A DNA stretch of 53,518 bases from a virus. The stretch spans positions 1 to 53,518 of the IMG/VR virus record IMGVR_UViG_3300021373_003472; one strand, given 5' to 3'. Position 1 is the first letter of the stretch; each line of letters begins with the position of its first letter. Positions 8,673 through 17,630 of the stretch are shown one piece after another. The notes beneath the pieces were generated by a model. The model worked only from the letters and a program-made list of their open reading frames with translations. It did not search any database and had not been told where the DNA came from. The translations under genes and the position numbers were made by a program.

Positions 8673-9818
8673 TTATCCTATGTAAATGGTATAAGGAACT
8701 TGTTTAAGTTCTGTTTGTTTAAATTCGGCCTCTTGTGATCTCCTTTCCAATAATGCTTTACGAGAAGTTTCATCAAAATAACCTCTTAGTCTTTCTATTA
8801 AAGATGTTTTTTCTGCTGTTGCTGCTGTAATTAAATCTCCTTGATTTAATGATACTTCAGCATTTGGAATTGGAATACTACTGTATTTTCCTCTTACATA
8901 TCCTAACATTTCTTTTGATATAGCTAAAGTATATTCAAAAATCCATTGACGACCTACAGAATTTATACTTGCATAAGTTGGATTCTGATAAGGTACATCT
9001 GAAACATTAGATACTTTTCCAGGTTGATTATCAATACTTCCAGCAATTCTTTCATCTCTTTTAAGGTACTGAAACCATATATTAGCACTTCCTGATAATG
9101 GAATTGGGAATATTCTTAATTTATTATTATGGATTTCAAAACTATAATTTGATCTCCTAATTTGATCATTTAATTCAATTGCTTGAATTGTTTGTAAATC
9201 ATAATTTAAAGGCATCATTAAGAAATTGATAGCAGGAGAATATGAACCAAATCCAAAACTATCAAATAATGATTGATACCCAAACCCTGTTCCAGCATAT
9301 GGATCATAATATCTTACAATTGCAGGAGATTCTTCATAGAATACTTTTTTAATTTCTATACTACCAGTAATTCCTTGATCTATAGCCCATTGTTCTAAAT
9401 CGTAATCTTGTTGGCTTTGTGTAACAGGGACAGAACCTGAATACCAATTTACATTTCCTCCTGTGCCTGCTTCAGTTCCATATTGTTCAGATAATCTAAT
9501 TATAGATTCAAAACTAGGAGTTATAATAGCATTATTTACATCACTACTAGTTGGTAAACCTTCTAATGTTAATTGGTTATCTCTAATTTTGTAAGCATAC
9601 AATTCATTCCCATAAGTAGTAATTGCTTCTTCAAAAGCAGCATAAAAGCTTATGTCTTGTAATTCTACATCTACTAAAGGATATCCTAATCTTCTAGCAC
9701 AAAAATTTGCTACTTTATCAGCATCAGCTTGAAATTCTTGGTCATTATCATAAAACCCAAAAGGAGTTTCTCCTGGGAAAAATGATGATGAACCGGGCCA
9801 AATAGGAATGTTTGCCAT
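8673..9818 (-). CDS. gp13: gp13-like neck protein
   Basis: A 381-residue protein. The segment near residues 28-80 (ADKVANFCARRLGYPLVDVEL, then a long helix with FYAAFEEAITTYGNELY) is the signature of T4-superfamily gp13 neck proteins, in which the chain folds around a helix that contacts the portal ring. A later LRIFPIPLSGSANIWFQYLKRDE segment is also typical. T4 gp13 is about 309 residues, so this copy has insertions, mainly the Gly/Tyr/Phe-rich loop at about 170-200. It is followed within two bases by gp14-like and preceded by the fibre at 9829, as gp13 follows wac in T4. Confidence 0.75.
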   Translation of the reverse strand: MANIPIWPGSSSFFPGETPFGFYDNDQEFQADADKVANFCARRLGYPLVDVELQDISFYAAFEEAITTYGNELYAYKIRDNQLTLEGLPTSSDVNNAIITPSFESIIRLSEQYGTEAGTGGNVNWYSGSVPVTQSQQDYDLEQWAIDQGITGSIEIKKVFYEESPAIVRYYDPYAGTGFGYQSLFDSFGFGSYSPAINFLMMPLNYDLQTIQAIELNDQIRRSNYSFEIHNNKLRIFPIPLSGSANIWFQYLKRDERIAGSIDNQPGKVSNVSDVPYQNPTYASINSVGRQWIFEYTLAISKEMLGYVRGKYSSIPIPNAEVSLNQGDLITAATAEKTSLIERLRGYFDETSRKALLERRSQEAEFKQTELKQVPYTIYIG

Positions 9819-9828
9819 AATTTATATT

Positions 9829-11829
9829 TTATACGTTTTTCGCCTGTATTTTAAACCATTCAGTACCATCAGACCATACCATTATACCTTCATAACCACG
9901 GTTCATTGTAAATCCGCCTCCACCATCCAGTGTTTGTGAGCCAGAAGGAGATATGTCTATTTGATGTATATTATCTACAGTACTATCTGAAATAAATCTT
10001 ATAGTTCTATTAATTGAATTACCTGCAGTTGCATCTGGGAGCTGTACTGTAAAGGTTCCATTAGAACCTCTTTGGTGGGTTACTTTTACCATTGAAACAT
10101 TATCATATACACTTCCAGTTAGTATAATAGTTTCATTTGTATCACCTGATACAGGGGATGCTATTAGATAGTTAGATCCACTATGGACAACTGATGCTGT
10201 TATTTGTGGGGTAAGAATTGTACCATTTACTTGTAAATTTCCTCCTAAAACAGAATCCATTGCCGCAGGCATGTAAATGTTGTATGCATTTCCACCTACA
10301 TTCGTTGGTACTTCTGCATCAGCTAGTATGTTAGCAAAATCTCCAGATATAGCGAAATTACTGTTAACATTATTGAAAATTCTAAGATTTGCCACACTTG
10401 AAGCACTTCCTGAGGTAAGTGTGAGTGTAGTGGAAATACCATTTAAGCCACCTGTAACATTGGCATTACCGTTAGTAAAAGTAACCTTACTTATAGCACC
10501 GAATATATCTTCTATAGTTGTAGGAGAATTACCTGTTACTTGTATATTACCGGCAAGACTTTGGAGTTCTTTAGTTTGATTTGCTTGGGAATCAGCACTA
10601 CCACTTACTATAATAAGACCAGTTACACCAAACACTGTTCTTACTTTAGAGTAATCTAATATTTGTGTTCTATTAAAAATTCCATATATATCACCTGAGG
10701 TCGATCCGCTTACTCTTACATCAGTAAAATCTACCATACCTGCTAAAATAGGAGCATTACTTACAGAACCTGTAAAATCTGTATGTTGGTTATTTGCTAT
10801 AGTAAAACTAGAAGGATTTCTTATAAAGCTTTGTCTATAATAATTTGCATTATTTAGATCGTAATAAGAATCATCTGCAGTACCGTTGGTAAGGTATACA
10901 CTACCTGTAAGGTTAGTTTCTCCTATAACTCCTAAACTACCACTAACTATGGCAGAGCCGGTTGTTAAAGAACCACTTTGTAGTATCAGAGTACCTCCTA
11001 AAACAGAATCCATTGCAGCAGGCATGTAAATATTATATGAACCGCTTGTTGACTGTATTACATCACTGTCAGCTCTTAAATTAGCAAATGTTCCTTCTAT
11101 GTTAAAATTACTATTTATTGAATTTTCCAAAAGAATAGAATTAACATCTTTAGCACTACCTGTTGTAAGAGTAAGCTTATTCCATAAACCGGTGAAGAAC
11201 GGGGTATTGCTACCTGTATTTGTAAAGTTAGGATTATTTACAGTTACCCGATTGGGTATACCGATGAGTGTATTAACTTGAACAGAGCCTGTACCTGTGA
11301 TGTTTATATAGCTACCAAAATTTTCAAGTTGATCCAACTCTACTGATACTACGTCATCTCCGATTTGAGCAATACTTACTAGATTAAACAGATCATTCAT
11401 TTTAGTTTCACCAACTACTCTGGTTTGTTGATACAAACCGTAACCAGTAGGTCTTGCTGAACCGCTAATGTCTAATCTAGTGAAACTAGTCTCAGCAGCA
11501 AATAAATTGAAACTAGGTCCGGTTGAACCTGTAAAGTTTTGACTTTTACTATTTAATATTGTTAGAGAGGTAGGGTCTTTTGAAAAAAGATGGTGGTAGT
11601 ATTCTGCATTATTAAGAGCATATAAACTATCGTCTGCAGTACCGTTGGTAAGGTAAACACTACCTGTAAGGTTAGTTTGTCCTATAACTCCTAAACTACC
11701 ACTGACTATAGCAGAACCAGTATAAGGAAAAGCATCTGTCCCATCTGCTCCTGCAGGTCCAGTTAATCCAACAGAAGATACTGTTACTGTTGTAGTGTCA
11801 GGTGCTATTACAATTTTATTTTGTGCCAT
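9829..11829 (-). CDS. Duplicated fibre protein in the T4 fibritin (wac) position
   Basis: A 666-residue Ser/Thr/Gly/Asn-rich fibre. Residues 22-34 are a short collagen-like run (GLTGPAGADGTDA). Two repeats of about 250 residues follow, each opening with TGSAIVSGSLGVIG, then LTGSVYLTNGTADDS, and ending with YNIYMPAAMDSVLGG. The C-terminal 120 residues are distinct (TVQLPDATAG, SGSQTLDGGGGF) and look like a fibre cap or trimerisation domain. The gene lies immediately before gp13-gp14-gp15, the place T4 gives to wac, which encodes the neck whisker fibritin. A neck or collar fibre is therefore a reasonable inference, though no fibritin sequence similarity is visible. Confidence 0.75.
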   Translation of the reverse strand: MAQNKIVIAPDTTTVTVSSVGLTGPAGADGTDAFPYTGSAIVSGSLGVIGQTNLTGSVYLTNGTADDSLYALNNAEYYHHLFSKDPTSLTILNSKSQNFTGSTGPSFNLFAAETSFTRLDISGSARPTGYGLYQQTRVVGETKMNDLFNLVSIAQIGDDVVSVELDQLENFGSYINITGTGSVQVNTLIGIPNRVTVNNPNFTNTGSNTPFFTGLWNKLTLTTGSAKDVNSILLENSINSNFNIEGTFANLRADSDVIQSTSGSYNIYMPAAMDSVLGGTLILQSGSLTTGSAIVSGSLGVIGETNLTGSVYLTNGTADDSYYDLNNANYYRQSFIRNPSSFTIANNQHTDFTGSVSNAPILAGMVDFTDVRVSGSTSGDIYGIFNRTQILDYSKVRTVFGVTGLIIVSGSADSQANQTKELQSLAGNIQVTGNSPTTIEDIFGAISKVTFTNGNANVTGGLNGISTTLTLTSGSASSVANLRIFNNVNSNFAISGDFANILADAEVPTNVGGNAYNIYMPAAMDSVLGGNLQVNGTILTPQITASVVHSGSNYLIASPVSGDTNETIILTGSVYDNVSMVKVTHQRGSNGTFTVQLPDATAGNSINRTIRFISDSTVDNIHQIDISPSGSQTLDGGGGFTMNRGYEGIMVWSDGTEWFKIQAKNV
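10243..11720 (-). repeat. Internal tandem duplication, period about 755 bp
   Basis: Two direct copies inside the fibre gene correspond to roughly 10243-10963 and 10994-11720. The best preserved ends are near-identical in DNA: 10243-10290 against 10994-11040, and 10873-10962 against 11631-11720. The middles have diverged much more, as expected when only the conserved ends keep exchanging sequence or stay under strong selection. Confidence 0.75.
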
Positions 11830-12221
11830 TACGGTATAGTTGTTACTTGTTTAGATAATTTGACATTTCCTTCTAATAATCTTATTACATATTCACAGTT
11901 ACTTCCTGAGTATATTTCTAAATCATATACACCTTCAGTAAAATCTAAAGCAGATGAACTAACAGCAGAAATGAATATACCAATAGAGCCAGAGGTAGGA
12001 GGATTATCTCCATTTGAACCACTAAAATTTAATCCTGTACCACAAGGACCTAAACTACTAGAGAGGTTAATATAAACATCTCCTCCAATTGCAGATTTAA
12101 TAGACATTCTACCACTATAGTCAGTAAGATCAACAGGATCATTATTCCCGTCTTTATACTCAATTTGAAAATCTGTGGTAGCGCCTTGTTCTATTACAAA
12201 ATTATATTTTCCAGCTGCCAT
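11829..12221 (-). CDS. Small beta-sandwich structural protein (MAAGKYNF type)
   Basis: A 130-residue protein beginning MAAGKYNFVIEQGATTDFQ and continuing with a strand-rich chain (DLTDYSGRMSIKS, EGVYDLEIYSGSNCEYVIRL, GNVKLSKQVTT). Proteins with this opening occur beside structural genes in many aquatic T4-like phages, where they are thought to be virion or baseplate-associated. The gene starts a transcript: an ATATTTATAA element lies 13 nt before the ATG. Its stop overlaps the fibre start (TAATG), so the two are probably translationally coupled and may act together. Confidence 0.65.
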   Translation of the reverse strand: MAAGKYNFVIEQGATTDFQIEYKDGNNDPVDLTDYSGRMSIKSAIGGDVYINLSSSLGPCGTGLNFSGSNGDNPPTSGSIGIFISAVSSSALDFTEGVYDLEIYSGSNCEYVIRLLEGNVKLSKQVTTIP

Positions 12222-12234
12222 TACTACGTTTTAT

Positions 12235-12244
12235 TTATAAATAT
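12235..12244 (-). promoter_or_regulatory. Candidate late promoter (ATATTTATAA element)
   Basis: The coding strand reads AATATTTATAAATAAAACG, 13 nt before the ATG at 12221. It would drive the small beta protein, the fibre and gp13-gp14-gp15. A second ATATTTATAA at 12262-12271 falls within the phoH 3' end and is probably chance. Confidence 0.65.
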
Positions 12245-12248
12245 TAGG

Positions 12249-12986
12249 TTAGTTTTTATTATTATAAATATAAGAACCTGATGTAATTATTGAGATGCCT
12301 TTTTCTATTGCTTCTTGATAGTATTCTAATAAATCTTCTACTATAGGGTCTCTATGGTTTGTATTTAATGTAATAGCAGCTAAATTTTTAATTCTTCTTC
12401 CTGCTTTATATAAAAATTTAAATCCAGATTCATCACGTTTTTTTAAATCAATTTGATGATCATCTCCACATATAATCATTTTACTTCTTAAACCAATTCG
12501 AGAAGTAATCATTTCCATTTGTTCATGAGTAACATTTTGGGCTTCATCTACAATTATAAGGGAATTTAAAAATGTTCTTCCTCTCATAAAAGATACGGGA
12601 ACAATTTCTATTTTATCATCTGAAATTAATTGTTCTACTTTTAATTTATCATATAATGAGTAAAAATTTTGGTAAATTGGTTGTACCCAGGGATCCATTT
12701 TTTCTCTTAAATCTCCAGGTAAAAAACCTATTTCTTCTTTTGAAACTGTAGGACGTGTAATAATAATTTTGTCATACATTCTTCTTAATAAACCATCAAG
12801 AGCAACATTACAAGCTAAAAGTGTTTTTCCACTTCCAGCACCACCAGCTAATAGGGTGATTGTATTATCAAGTATAACCTGTTTTGCTTGTTTTTGTTCT
12901 TCATTAAGTTGTAGTTTAAACTTAATTGGGTTTTTTGGAATCCTTTTAGGACGATAGATCTCGTCCGTGTGCGGTTTTGACGCCAT
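12249..12986 (-). CDS. phoH: PhoH-family ATPase
   Basis: A 245-residue PhoH-type P-loop ATPase. Walker A is GGAGSGKT at residues 48-55, Walker B LIIVDEA at 143-149 followed by QN, with the family's IITRPTVSKEEIGFLPGD segment and the MIICGDDHQIDL motif. PhoH proteins are RNA/nucleotide-binding ATPases. They are very common in aquatic phages, but their phage role is unsettled, and links to phosphate stress are by name rather than proven. It lies between the gp23 terminator and the structural block and ends 27 nt before the next gene. A possible host-type promoter is at 12996-13027. Confidence 0.95.
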   Translation of the reverse strand: MASKPHTDEIYRPKRIPKNPIKFKLQLNEEQKQAKQVILDNTITLLAGGAGSGKTLLACNVALDGLLRRMYDKIIITRPTVSKEEIGFLPGDLREKMDPWVQPIYQNFYSLYDKLKVEQLISDDKIEIVPVSFMRGRTFLNSLIIVDEAQNVTHEQMEMITSRIGLRSKMIICGDDHQIDLKKRDESGFKFLYKAGRRIKNLAAITLNTNHRDPIVEDLLEYYQEAIEKGISIITSGSYIYNNKN

Positions 12987-12995
12987 AGACTTTTT

Positions 12996-13027
12996 AAATT
13001 ATAGGTTAGACAAATGATTAAAGCAAA
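12996..13027 (-). promoter_or_regulatory. Possible Bacteroidota-type promoter before phoH
   Basis: On the coding strand TTTG (13027-13024) is followed after 20 nt by TATAATTT (13003-12996), then 9 nt to the phoH ATG. This is near the Bacteroidota pattern of TTTG at -33 and TAnnTTTG at -7, although the -7 match is imperfect. It lies just after the gp23 terminator, where a new start is needed. Confidence 0.3.
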
Positions 13028-13129
13028 CAGTGTAAGTACGTTAAAAGACGAGTAAATTTGAATATAGTGATATAGTGAGATAAATAGTAATATACTCATT
13101 AACGTTGTTAGTTATACATATTTTAAGAT

Positions 13130-13155
13130 AAAAAAACCCGGCTAAAAGCCGGGTT
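13130..13155 (-). terminator. Strong intrinsic terminator after the capsid gene
   Basis: A perfect 9-bp stem AACCCGGCT / AGCCGGGTT with a 3-nt loop is followed on the minus strand by seven T residues. It lies 29 nt past the gp23 stop, as expected for the end of a highly transcribed capsid mRNA. Confidence 0.95.
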
Positions 13156-13183
13156 AATTTATAGAATTAATCTAAACTACTAA

Positions 13184-14812
13184 TTATAGAGAGTTTAAAC
13201 CGTTTACTTCTATGATACCATAGAATTCTGGTCTTACCATCTTCTTAGCATATCTAGTTAACAATCCTTTTCTTGGAGTGAAAGTATCTGGATCGTATAC
13301 TAGTGGGGTCATGATTAATGGAATGTATGGAGCAAATACAGCACCAGCTTCTAAGAACTGACCTCCTCTAAATCCTAATAAGATTTTGTTTTCAGTCATG
13401 TATGGGTTCTTATAAACTTTCTGACGGCTGTTTAAGCTACCTACTTTCTGAACACCGAATGCATAGTTAGCTTTAGATACATCACCATCTGAATCAGCAG
13501 CAAATCCTGGGATTGATTCCAAGATAGTACCTACAGTTGGAGAGCATACTAGGAAGTTAGCACCACCTCTAAGAGTTTTCTGGTGGATGATATTAGATAG
13601 TTTTTGGATTTTAGTTCCTAAAGTTTGGAACCATTGTCCTTGGCTATTGTAGAATCCTAAATCGGTTACTGTACCGTTAGCATCTTGAGCAATAGATCTG
13701 TTGTTAACAGCTGACCATACTTCTGTTCCAGCAGCAGCAGAATCAATTAACATATCTAAGATTTCTAGGTCAATTTCTAATGAAATGTACTCACTTAGGA
13801 TTGAAGTTAATTCAGCTTCAGCGTCTAGAGCGTGGTAAGCGTTAAGATCTTGAGCAAACTCAGGAGTCCATACAGCTTTTAGTTTTCTAGTTTTAGCAAC
13901 GATTGCAGATGATTTCATCTGTACGTTAATTTCTGGGATTGAGATTGGGTTGTTTTCACCGTTTAATCCAGTGTTACCGTCTTCAAAATCACCTCTGTAC
14001 TGATCAGTTGGTTGTAGTGAATACACTGCAATTGAATCAGAAGCTGGATCGATTGAATCTTCATCAACTACGAATTCAATGTTTGAACCATTGATTTTAG
14101 TAAATTGTGGATACTGTTCTGCATCAGTTGGGGCATTAGATCCTGTTAATCTAAATCCTCTGATAGCTTCAGCATCATAATTAGAATTTAATTGAGTAAG
14201 AGCTACTTCAACAACTACTACAGTTCCATCAACAATTGATTGAGAGAAGTCTGAATCATAATTAACATCTGACCATGTAGCAGATGAAGTTGTAAGTGAT
14301 GCATTAGCAATTACTGATTCTGTGTTATTGATAGAATATCCAAATCTACCAGCACCATAGAATCCTCCAGTATTTGTGTTACCAAATGGAGTATTTCCTC
14401 CAGCATCACCGTAAAGTGAATCTCCTGAAGTAAATGGAGCTTTATCAGTACCATATTGGAAATCTAGGAAAAATACTAGTCCAGAAGGTAAATTCATAGG
14501 TTGTACTGATACAAATTCTTGAGCTGCGATCTGTCCAAATACTTTACGTACCAATGGAAGAGCTACACCAGCCCATTGCTCACCAACACCAGCAGTAAAA
14601 GTACCTACAGAATTAGTACCTCCACCTGTTTGAGAGCTTTCAACTACAAGTTGTTTAGCTTGGTTTTCAAGGATGATTCCCATGTTGTTTTTCTGAGATC
14701 CTTTTAAACCTTCTAATAAACCTGTTTTTTCCCACTTTTCAGCTAGTCTAGCAGCATCGCCTTGTACTGAGTGATATGGGTTTGCACTTTCTAATAAAGT
14801 TTGTAAACTCAT
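13184..14812 (-). CDS. gp23: Major capsid protein gp23
   Basis: A 542-residue T4-type major capsid protein. Residues 85-125 carry the conserved block LPLVRKVFGQIAAQEFVSVQPM followed by SGLVFFLDFQYG (quoted in parts: LPLVRKVFGQIAAQEF, then VSVQPMNLPSG). T4 gp23 is 521 residues and loses about 65 N-terminal residues to the gp21 protease. Here LVVE at 55-58 followed by SSQTGG is a plausible cleavage site. The gene comes directly after gp22 and gp21, in the T4 order, and ends in a strong terminator. No clear late-promoter element lies in the 27-nt gap before it, so it is probably read from further upstream. Confidence 0.97.
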   Translation of the reverse strand: MSLQTLLESANPYHSVQGDAARLAEKWEKTGLLEGLKGSQKNNMGIILENQAKQLVVESSQTGGGTNSVGTFTAGVGEQWAGVALPLVRKVFGQIAAQEFVSVQPMNLPSGLVFFLDFQYGTDKAPFTSGDSLYGDAGGNTPFGNTNTGGFYGAGRFGYSINNTESVIANASLTTSSATWSDVNYDSDFSQSIVDGTVVVVEVALTQLNSNYDAEAIRGFRLTGSNAPTDAEQYPQFTKINGSNIEFVVDEDSIDPASDSIAVYSLQPTDQYRGDFEDGNTGLNGENNPISIPEINVQMKSSAIVAKTRKLKAVWTPEFAQDLNAYHALDAEAELTSILSEYISLEIDLEILDMLIDSAAAGTEVWSAVNNRSIAQDANGTVTDLGFYNSQGQWFQTLGTKIQKLSNIIHQKTLRGGANFLVCSPTVGTILESIPGFAADSDGDVSKANYAFGVQKVGSLNSRQKVYKNPYMTENKILLGFRGGQFLEAGAVFAPYIPLIMTPLVYDPDTFTPRKGLLTRYAKKMVRPEFYGIIEVNGLNSL

Positions 14813-14839
14813 GATTATTAGTTTTTTTTAGTTTTAAAA

Positions 14840-16021
14840 TTAAATAATTCCAGCTAATTTCTTAAATCTTTCAACCATAACATCGCTTTCAACGATTGGT
14901 TGTTTAGCAGTAGGAGCTGTACCTGTTGCTTTAGATGCGCTACCTTTTACTTCATTAATTGATTTTTTAGCTGAATCAGCAATTCCTTCATTTAATGTTT
15001 CAAAGACAACTTTTGCTTCTTTAACTGTAGATGCATTATCAAAAGCTTTTAATACTTTTAATTTTTTATCTTCAGATAAATTTTTAGATTTGAAGATTTT
15101 GTTAGTGTAAAGTAGTTTAGCATTTAGTAAATTAACTTCTTGAAGTTCTTTCTTAAGTTCCTCTACTTCAGCCATAGCTTCTTCTAAATTAACGGCATAA
15201 GCAGAAGTTGATTTTCCAACCTTTTTAGGATCTAGTTCTTTTTTACTAGCTCCTCTTGTAGGGTTGTTTTTCTCATTCCAGCTTACTTCGTCCATTTCTT
15301 CTAACTCTTCTTTTTCTTCCATCATGACATCCTCCATATCATCTTCCACTTCGATTTCTTCTCCACCTTCGGCTTCGAATTCTTCTCCAGCTTCTAATTC
15401 TCCAGATTCTACCATGTCTCTAATTACATCCTCAATAAATCCTTTAAGGTCGTCCTCAGACATATCCTCTAAATCAATTTCTTCATCTTCCATTTCACCT
15501 TCAGCTTCTTCGTCTTCGACTTCAATTTCGTCTTCAACTTCTTCTTCTTCAGTTACTTCTTCAGATTCTTCAATTTCTTCAGATTCTTTTACTTCCTCTT
15601 TTTCGTCATCTTTTTTAGCTTCTTTGACTTCGTCTTTTTCGTCGTCTTTTTTGGCTTCATCGATTTCTTCAGATTCAGTTACCTCTTCGTCTTCATTAAG
15701 TTCTGCAAGTAATTCGTCTAAGTTAACTTCTTCGTCAACTTCTTCTGCTTCAGTTACTTCATCAGACTCATTTACTTCTTCATTTTCTTCTACTGCTTCT
15801 ACTTCTTCAGAAACTTCTTCGGTCATATCGTCTTCTTCATACTTATCGTATCCTTCGTCAACGTCTTCCTTATCCATTTCTTCTAATTTAGCGGCTAACA
15901 TAGATTTCAAATGTGGAGTAAATGCTTCTTCTAAAGCAGCTTTAGCATTTGCTATAGCAGTTTCTTTAACAGCTTTAGCATCAGCAATTGCTTCTTTAAG
16001 CAAGTCTCTGTTGTTTGACAT
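14840..16021 (-). CDS. gp22: Prohead core scaffold gp22
   Basis: A 393-residue, extremely acidic protein: residues about 60-250 are mostly Glu/Asp with Val and Ser. Helical ends flank this region: SNNRDLLKEAIADAKAVKE at the N-terminus and VERFKKLAGII at the C-terminus. Composition, a predicted long helical rod and position between gp21 and gp23 match the T4 scaffold, which forms the prohead core and is degraded by gp21 before packaging. The acidic repeat is longer than in T4 gp22 (about 269 residues). The 123-nt gap upstream contains two hairpins. Confidence 0.88.
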   Translation of the reverse strand: MSNNRDLLKEAIADAKAVKETAIANAKAALEEAFTPHLKSMLAAKLEEMDKEDVDEGYDKYEEDDMTEEVSEEVEAVEENEEVNESDEVTEAEEVDEEVNLDELLAELNEDEEVTESEEIDEAKKDDEKDEVKEAKKDDEKEEVKESEEIEESEEVTEEEEVEDEIEVEDEEAEGEMEDEEIDLEDMSEDDLKGFIEDVIRDMVESGELEAGEEFEAEGGEEIEVEDDMEDVMMEEKEELEEMDEVSWNEKNNPTRGASKKELDPKKVGKSTSAYAVNLEEAMAEVEELKKELQEVNLLNAKLLYTNKIFKSKNLSEDKKLKVLKAFDNASTVKEAKVVFETLNEGIADSAKKSINEVKGSASKATGTAPTAKQPIVESDVMVERFKKLAGII

Positions 16022-16047
16022 AATCGCAAAATTTAAATTTGTGAAAT

Positions 16048-16108
16048 ACGTTTATTAGAAACGTAATAGGGTAAGTTATCTATATCTAATGCCATATAGA
16101 GATGGCAT
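16048..16108 (-). promoter_or_regulatory. Two hairpins in the gp21-gp22 gap
   Basis: The 123-nt gap holds two perfect inverted repeats: ATGCCAT / ATGGCAT (16089-16095 with 16102-16108, 6-nt loop) and ACGTTT / AAACGT (16048-16053 with 16059-16064, 5-nt loop). Neither is followed by a T-run on the minus strand, so they are not standard terminators. They may structure or stabilise the gp22 leader or mark an RNA processing site. Confidence 0.4.
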
Positions 16109-16144
16109 ATTGTCAGTAATACGTATATGGATATTTTGTAAGAT

Positions 16145-16750
16145 TTACGAAAGTGGGCAAGAACCTTTAGAACAAAGTATTTCTCTTACAATAGTATTTA
16201 CCTTTGTATAATCATACTGCAAGGTTTGTTTACCTTCTTTAATAACATGCATAAATGAACCTGGGTTTGAAGGTGTAGAAACAAAATCCCAACATAATAG
16301 TTCAAAGTCATCTTGTACTTCCATTACATTACCATTTTGTTCTAATGAACCCATTCCTCTAGAAGAAACTCCTACAGTTACTCCCGCTTTAATTAGTTCT
16401 TTAAGTATATTTCCTGAAGGGGTAGGTAATATTTCTATTTTACCTATTACATTGTTCCCATCCCACCAATAATCTGAAATAAGATGTGATACATTTTGAA
16501 GATTTATAACTTGTGATTCAGGGTGGTCTAATTCCCCCATTGAACGTCTTTGCTTAATAAGTTCATCATATTTAGCCATTTCACGTTCCCATAAATCTTT
16601 AGCATAATATCTACCATTGCCATTTTTTACTTCAGCAGTAGCTAAAATACCTTCTACAAGCAAATTTCCAGTTTTTTCATTAACATTTTCAGTTAATTGA
16701 ACAGGGTTTGCTCTAAAAGTATGAGTTTCTATAAGTAATTTTTTACTCAT
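16145..16750 (-). CDS. gp21: Prohead protease gp21
   Basis: A 201-residue T4-type prohead serine protease. The family landmarks are visible: NGNGRYYAKDLWERE (residues 44-57), GELDHPES with the catalytic His at 76, and GVSSRGMGSL with the nucleophile Ser at 129 or 130, followed by a DFVSTPSNPGS segment. It cleaves scaffold, capsid and internal proteins after small motifs ending in Glu during head maturation. T4 gp21 is 212 residues. It overlaps the upstream gene by 8 nt and precedes gp22, as in T4. Confidence 0.95.
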   Translation of the reverse strand: MSKKLLIETHTFRANPVQLTENVNEKTGNLLVEGILATAEVKNGNGRYYAKDLWEREMAKYDELIKQRRSMGELDHPESQVINLQNVSHLISDYWWDGNNVIGKIEILPTPSGNILKELIKAGVTVGVSSRGMGSLEQNGNVMEVQDDFELLCWDFVSTPSNPGSFMHVIKEGKQTLQYDYTKVNTIVREILCSKGSCPLS

Positions 16751-17630
16751 TTTCGAAAGTTTCTACTTCGTCTACAATTTCTTCTTTTTGGTATTTTTTA
16801 CCAGCCATTTTTTCATACATTTTCTCCATCTTAGCTTTTCTTTTTTCTAAGATTTTAACTTCTTTTTGCATGGCTTTCATTTTGGTTTTATCTACTAATT
16901 CTGCTAAGTTAGCATCTTCAGAAACCATATTAATACGTTGTAATTTTCCCTCAATTACTTCATCTATTTTATCTAGTTTAGCTTCCATAGCTACAATATC
17001 AGCTTGTTTATCAATTTCAGCTAAATCAGTATCAATTGATTCTTTTTTAGGTTTTTTAGCTAGTTTTTTCTTTTCTTCTTTTTCACCAGCCATTTTTCCT
17101 TTTTCATATTCTTCAGCTCCATATCCTTCAGTCATTCCCCCCATTAAAGATTCTTTAACTACTTTTTTAAGTTTATCAGAATATCCACTAGAAGCATGTT
17201 TACCAGATACTTCTTCTAACTCAGTTTCTTGATACCCAATACCTTCAACTCCGAAAGCAGCATTTTTCATATAATACTGTCCATCTTTAGCTAAATTTTT
17301 AGCTACGATTTCTTTAATTTCTTCAATTGATTTATCTGGGTTTTGTTTTGATTCAAAATAAACACCATTCATTACTTCTTGACCAATTTGATTATCTAAA
17401 TTACTTTTATCAGTGTAATCAAAATTATGGGCTTGAGTTTCTTCAACTTCTTTAGTTACTTTTTTCTCTTCAACTTTTGCTTCTTCAGCTAAGTATTGAG
17501 CAAATTTATTTTCAAAATCAGCTTTAGGTGTAGAATCTAAATTACCAATAGCAGGAAGATCAACATATCCTAAATTTTCATTAATTAATTCTTTTTTTAC
17601 TGATTCGAATATTTTTTCTGAATTTTTCAT
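16743..17630 (-). CDS. Prohead core-region protein, coiled-coil
   Basis: A 295-residue, Lys/Glu-rich protein with long helices, notably residues about 210-280 (KQADIVAMEAKLDKIDEVI, then KILEKRKAKMEKMYEKM). It occupies the place of T4 gp67/gp68 between portal and protease and has the charged helical look of an inner scaffold component, but it is much larger than either. Its N-terminus (KIFESVKKELINEN) could be a capsid-targeting helix with an LINE cleavage site. It overlaps gp21 by 8 nt and its upstream neighbour by 4 nt. No family is recognised. Confidence 0.7.
   Translation of the reverse strand: MKNSEKIFESVKKELINENLGYVDLPAIGNLDSTPKADFENKFAQYLAEEAKVEEKKVTKEVEETQAHNFDYTDKSNLDNQIGQEVMNGVYFESKQNPDKSIEEIKEIVAKNLAKDGQYYMKNAAFGVEGIGYQETELEEVSGKHASSGYSDKLKKVVKESLMGGMTEGYGAEEYEKGKMAGEKEEKKKLAKKPKKESIDTDLAEIDKQADIVAMEAKLDKIDEVIEGKLQRINMVSEDANLAELVDKTKMKAMQKEVKILEKRKAKMEKMYEKMAGKKYQKEEIVDEVETFENE

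Noticed and set aside
12848-13099. 83-codon frame with a hydrophobic N-terminus overlapping phoH
   Set aside because: Its first 38 codons precede phoH and look like one membrane helix, but the rest overlaps the certain phoH gene in another frame for 139 bp with shadow-like composition. A small membrane peptide cannot be fully excluded.
15264-16058. Long Ser-rich open frame on the plus strand opposite gp22
   Set aside because: It is the mirror of the Glu/Asp-rich scaffold codons (GAA/GAT read backwards as TTC/ATC), has no independent signals and opposes the strand used by every other gene.
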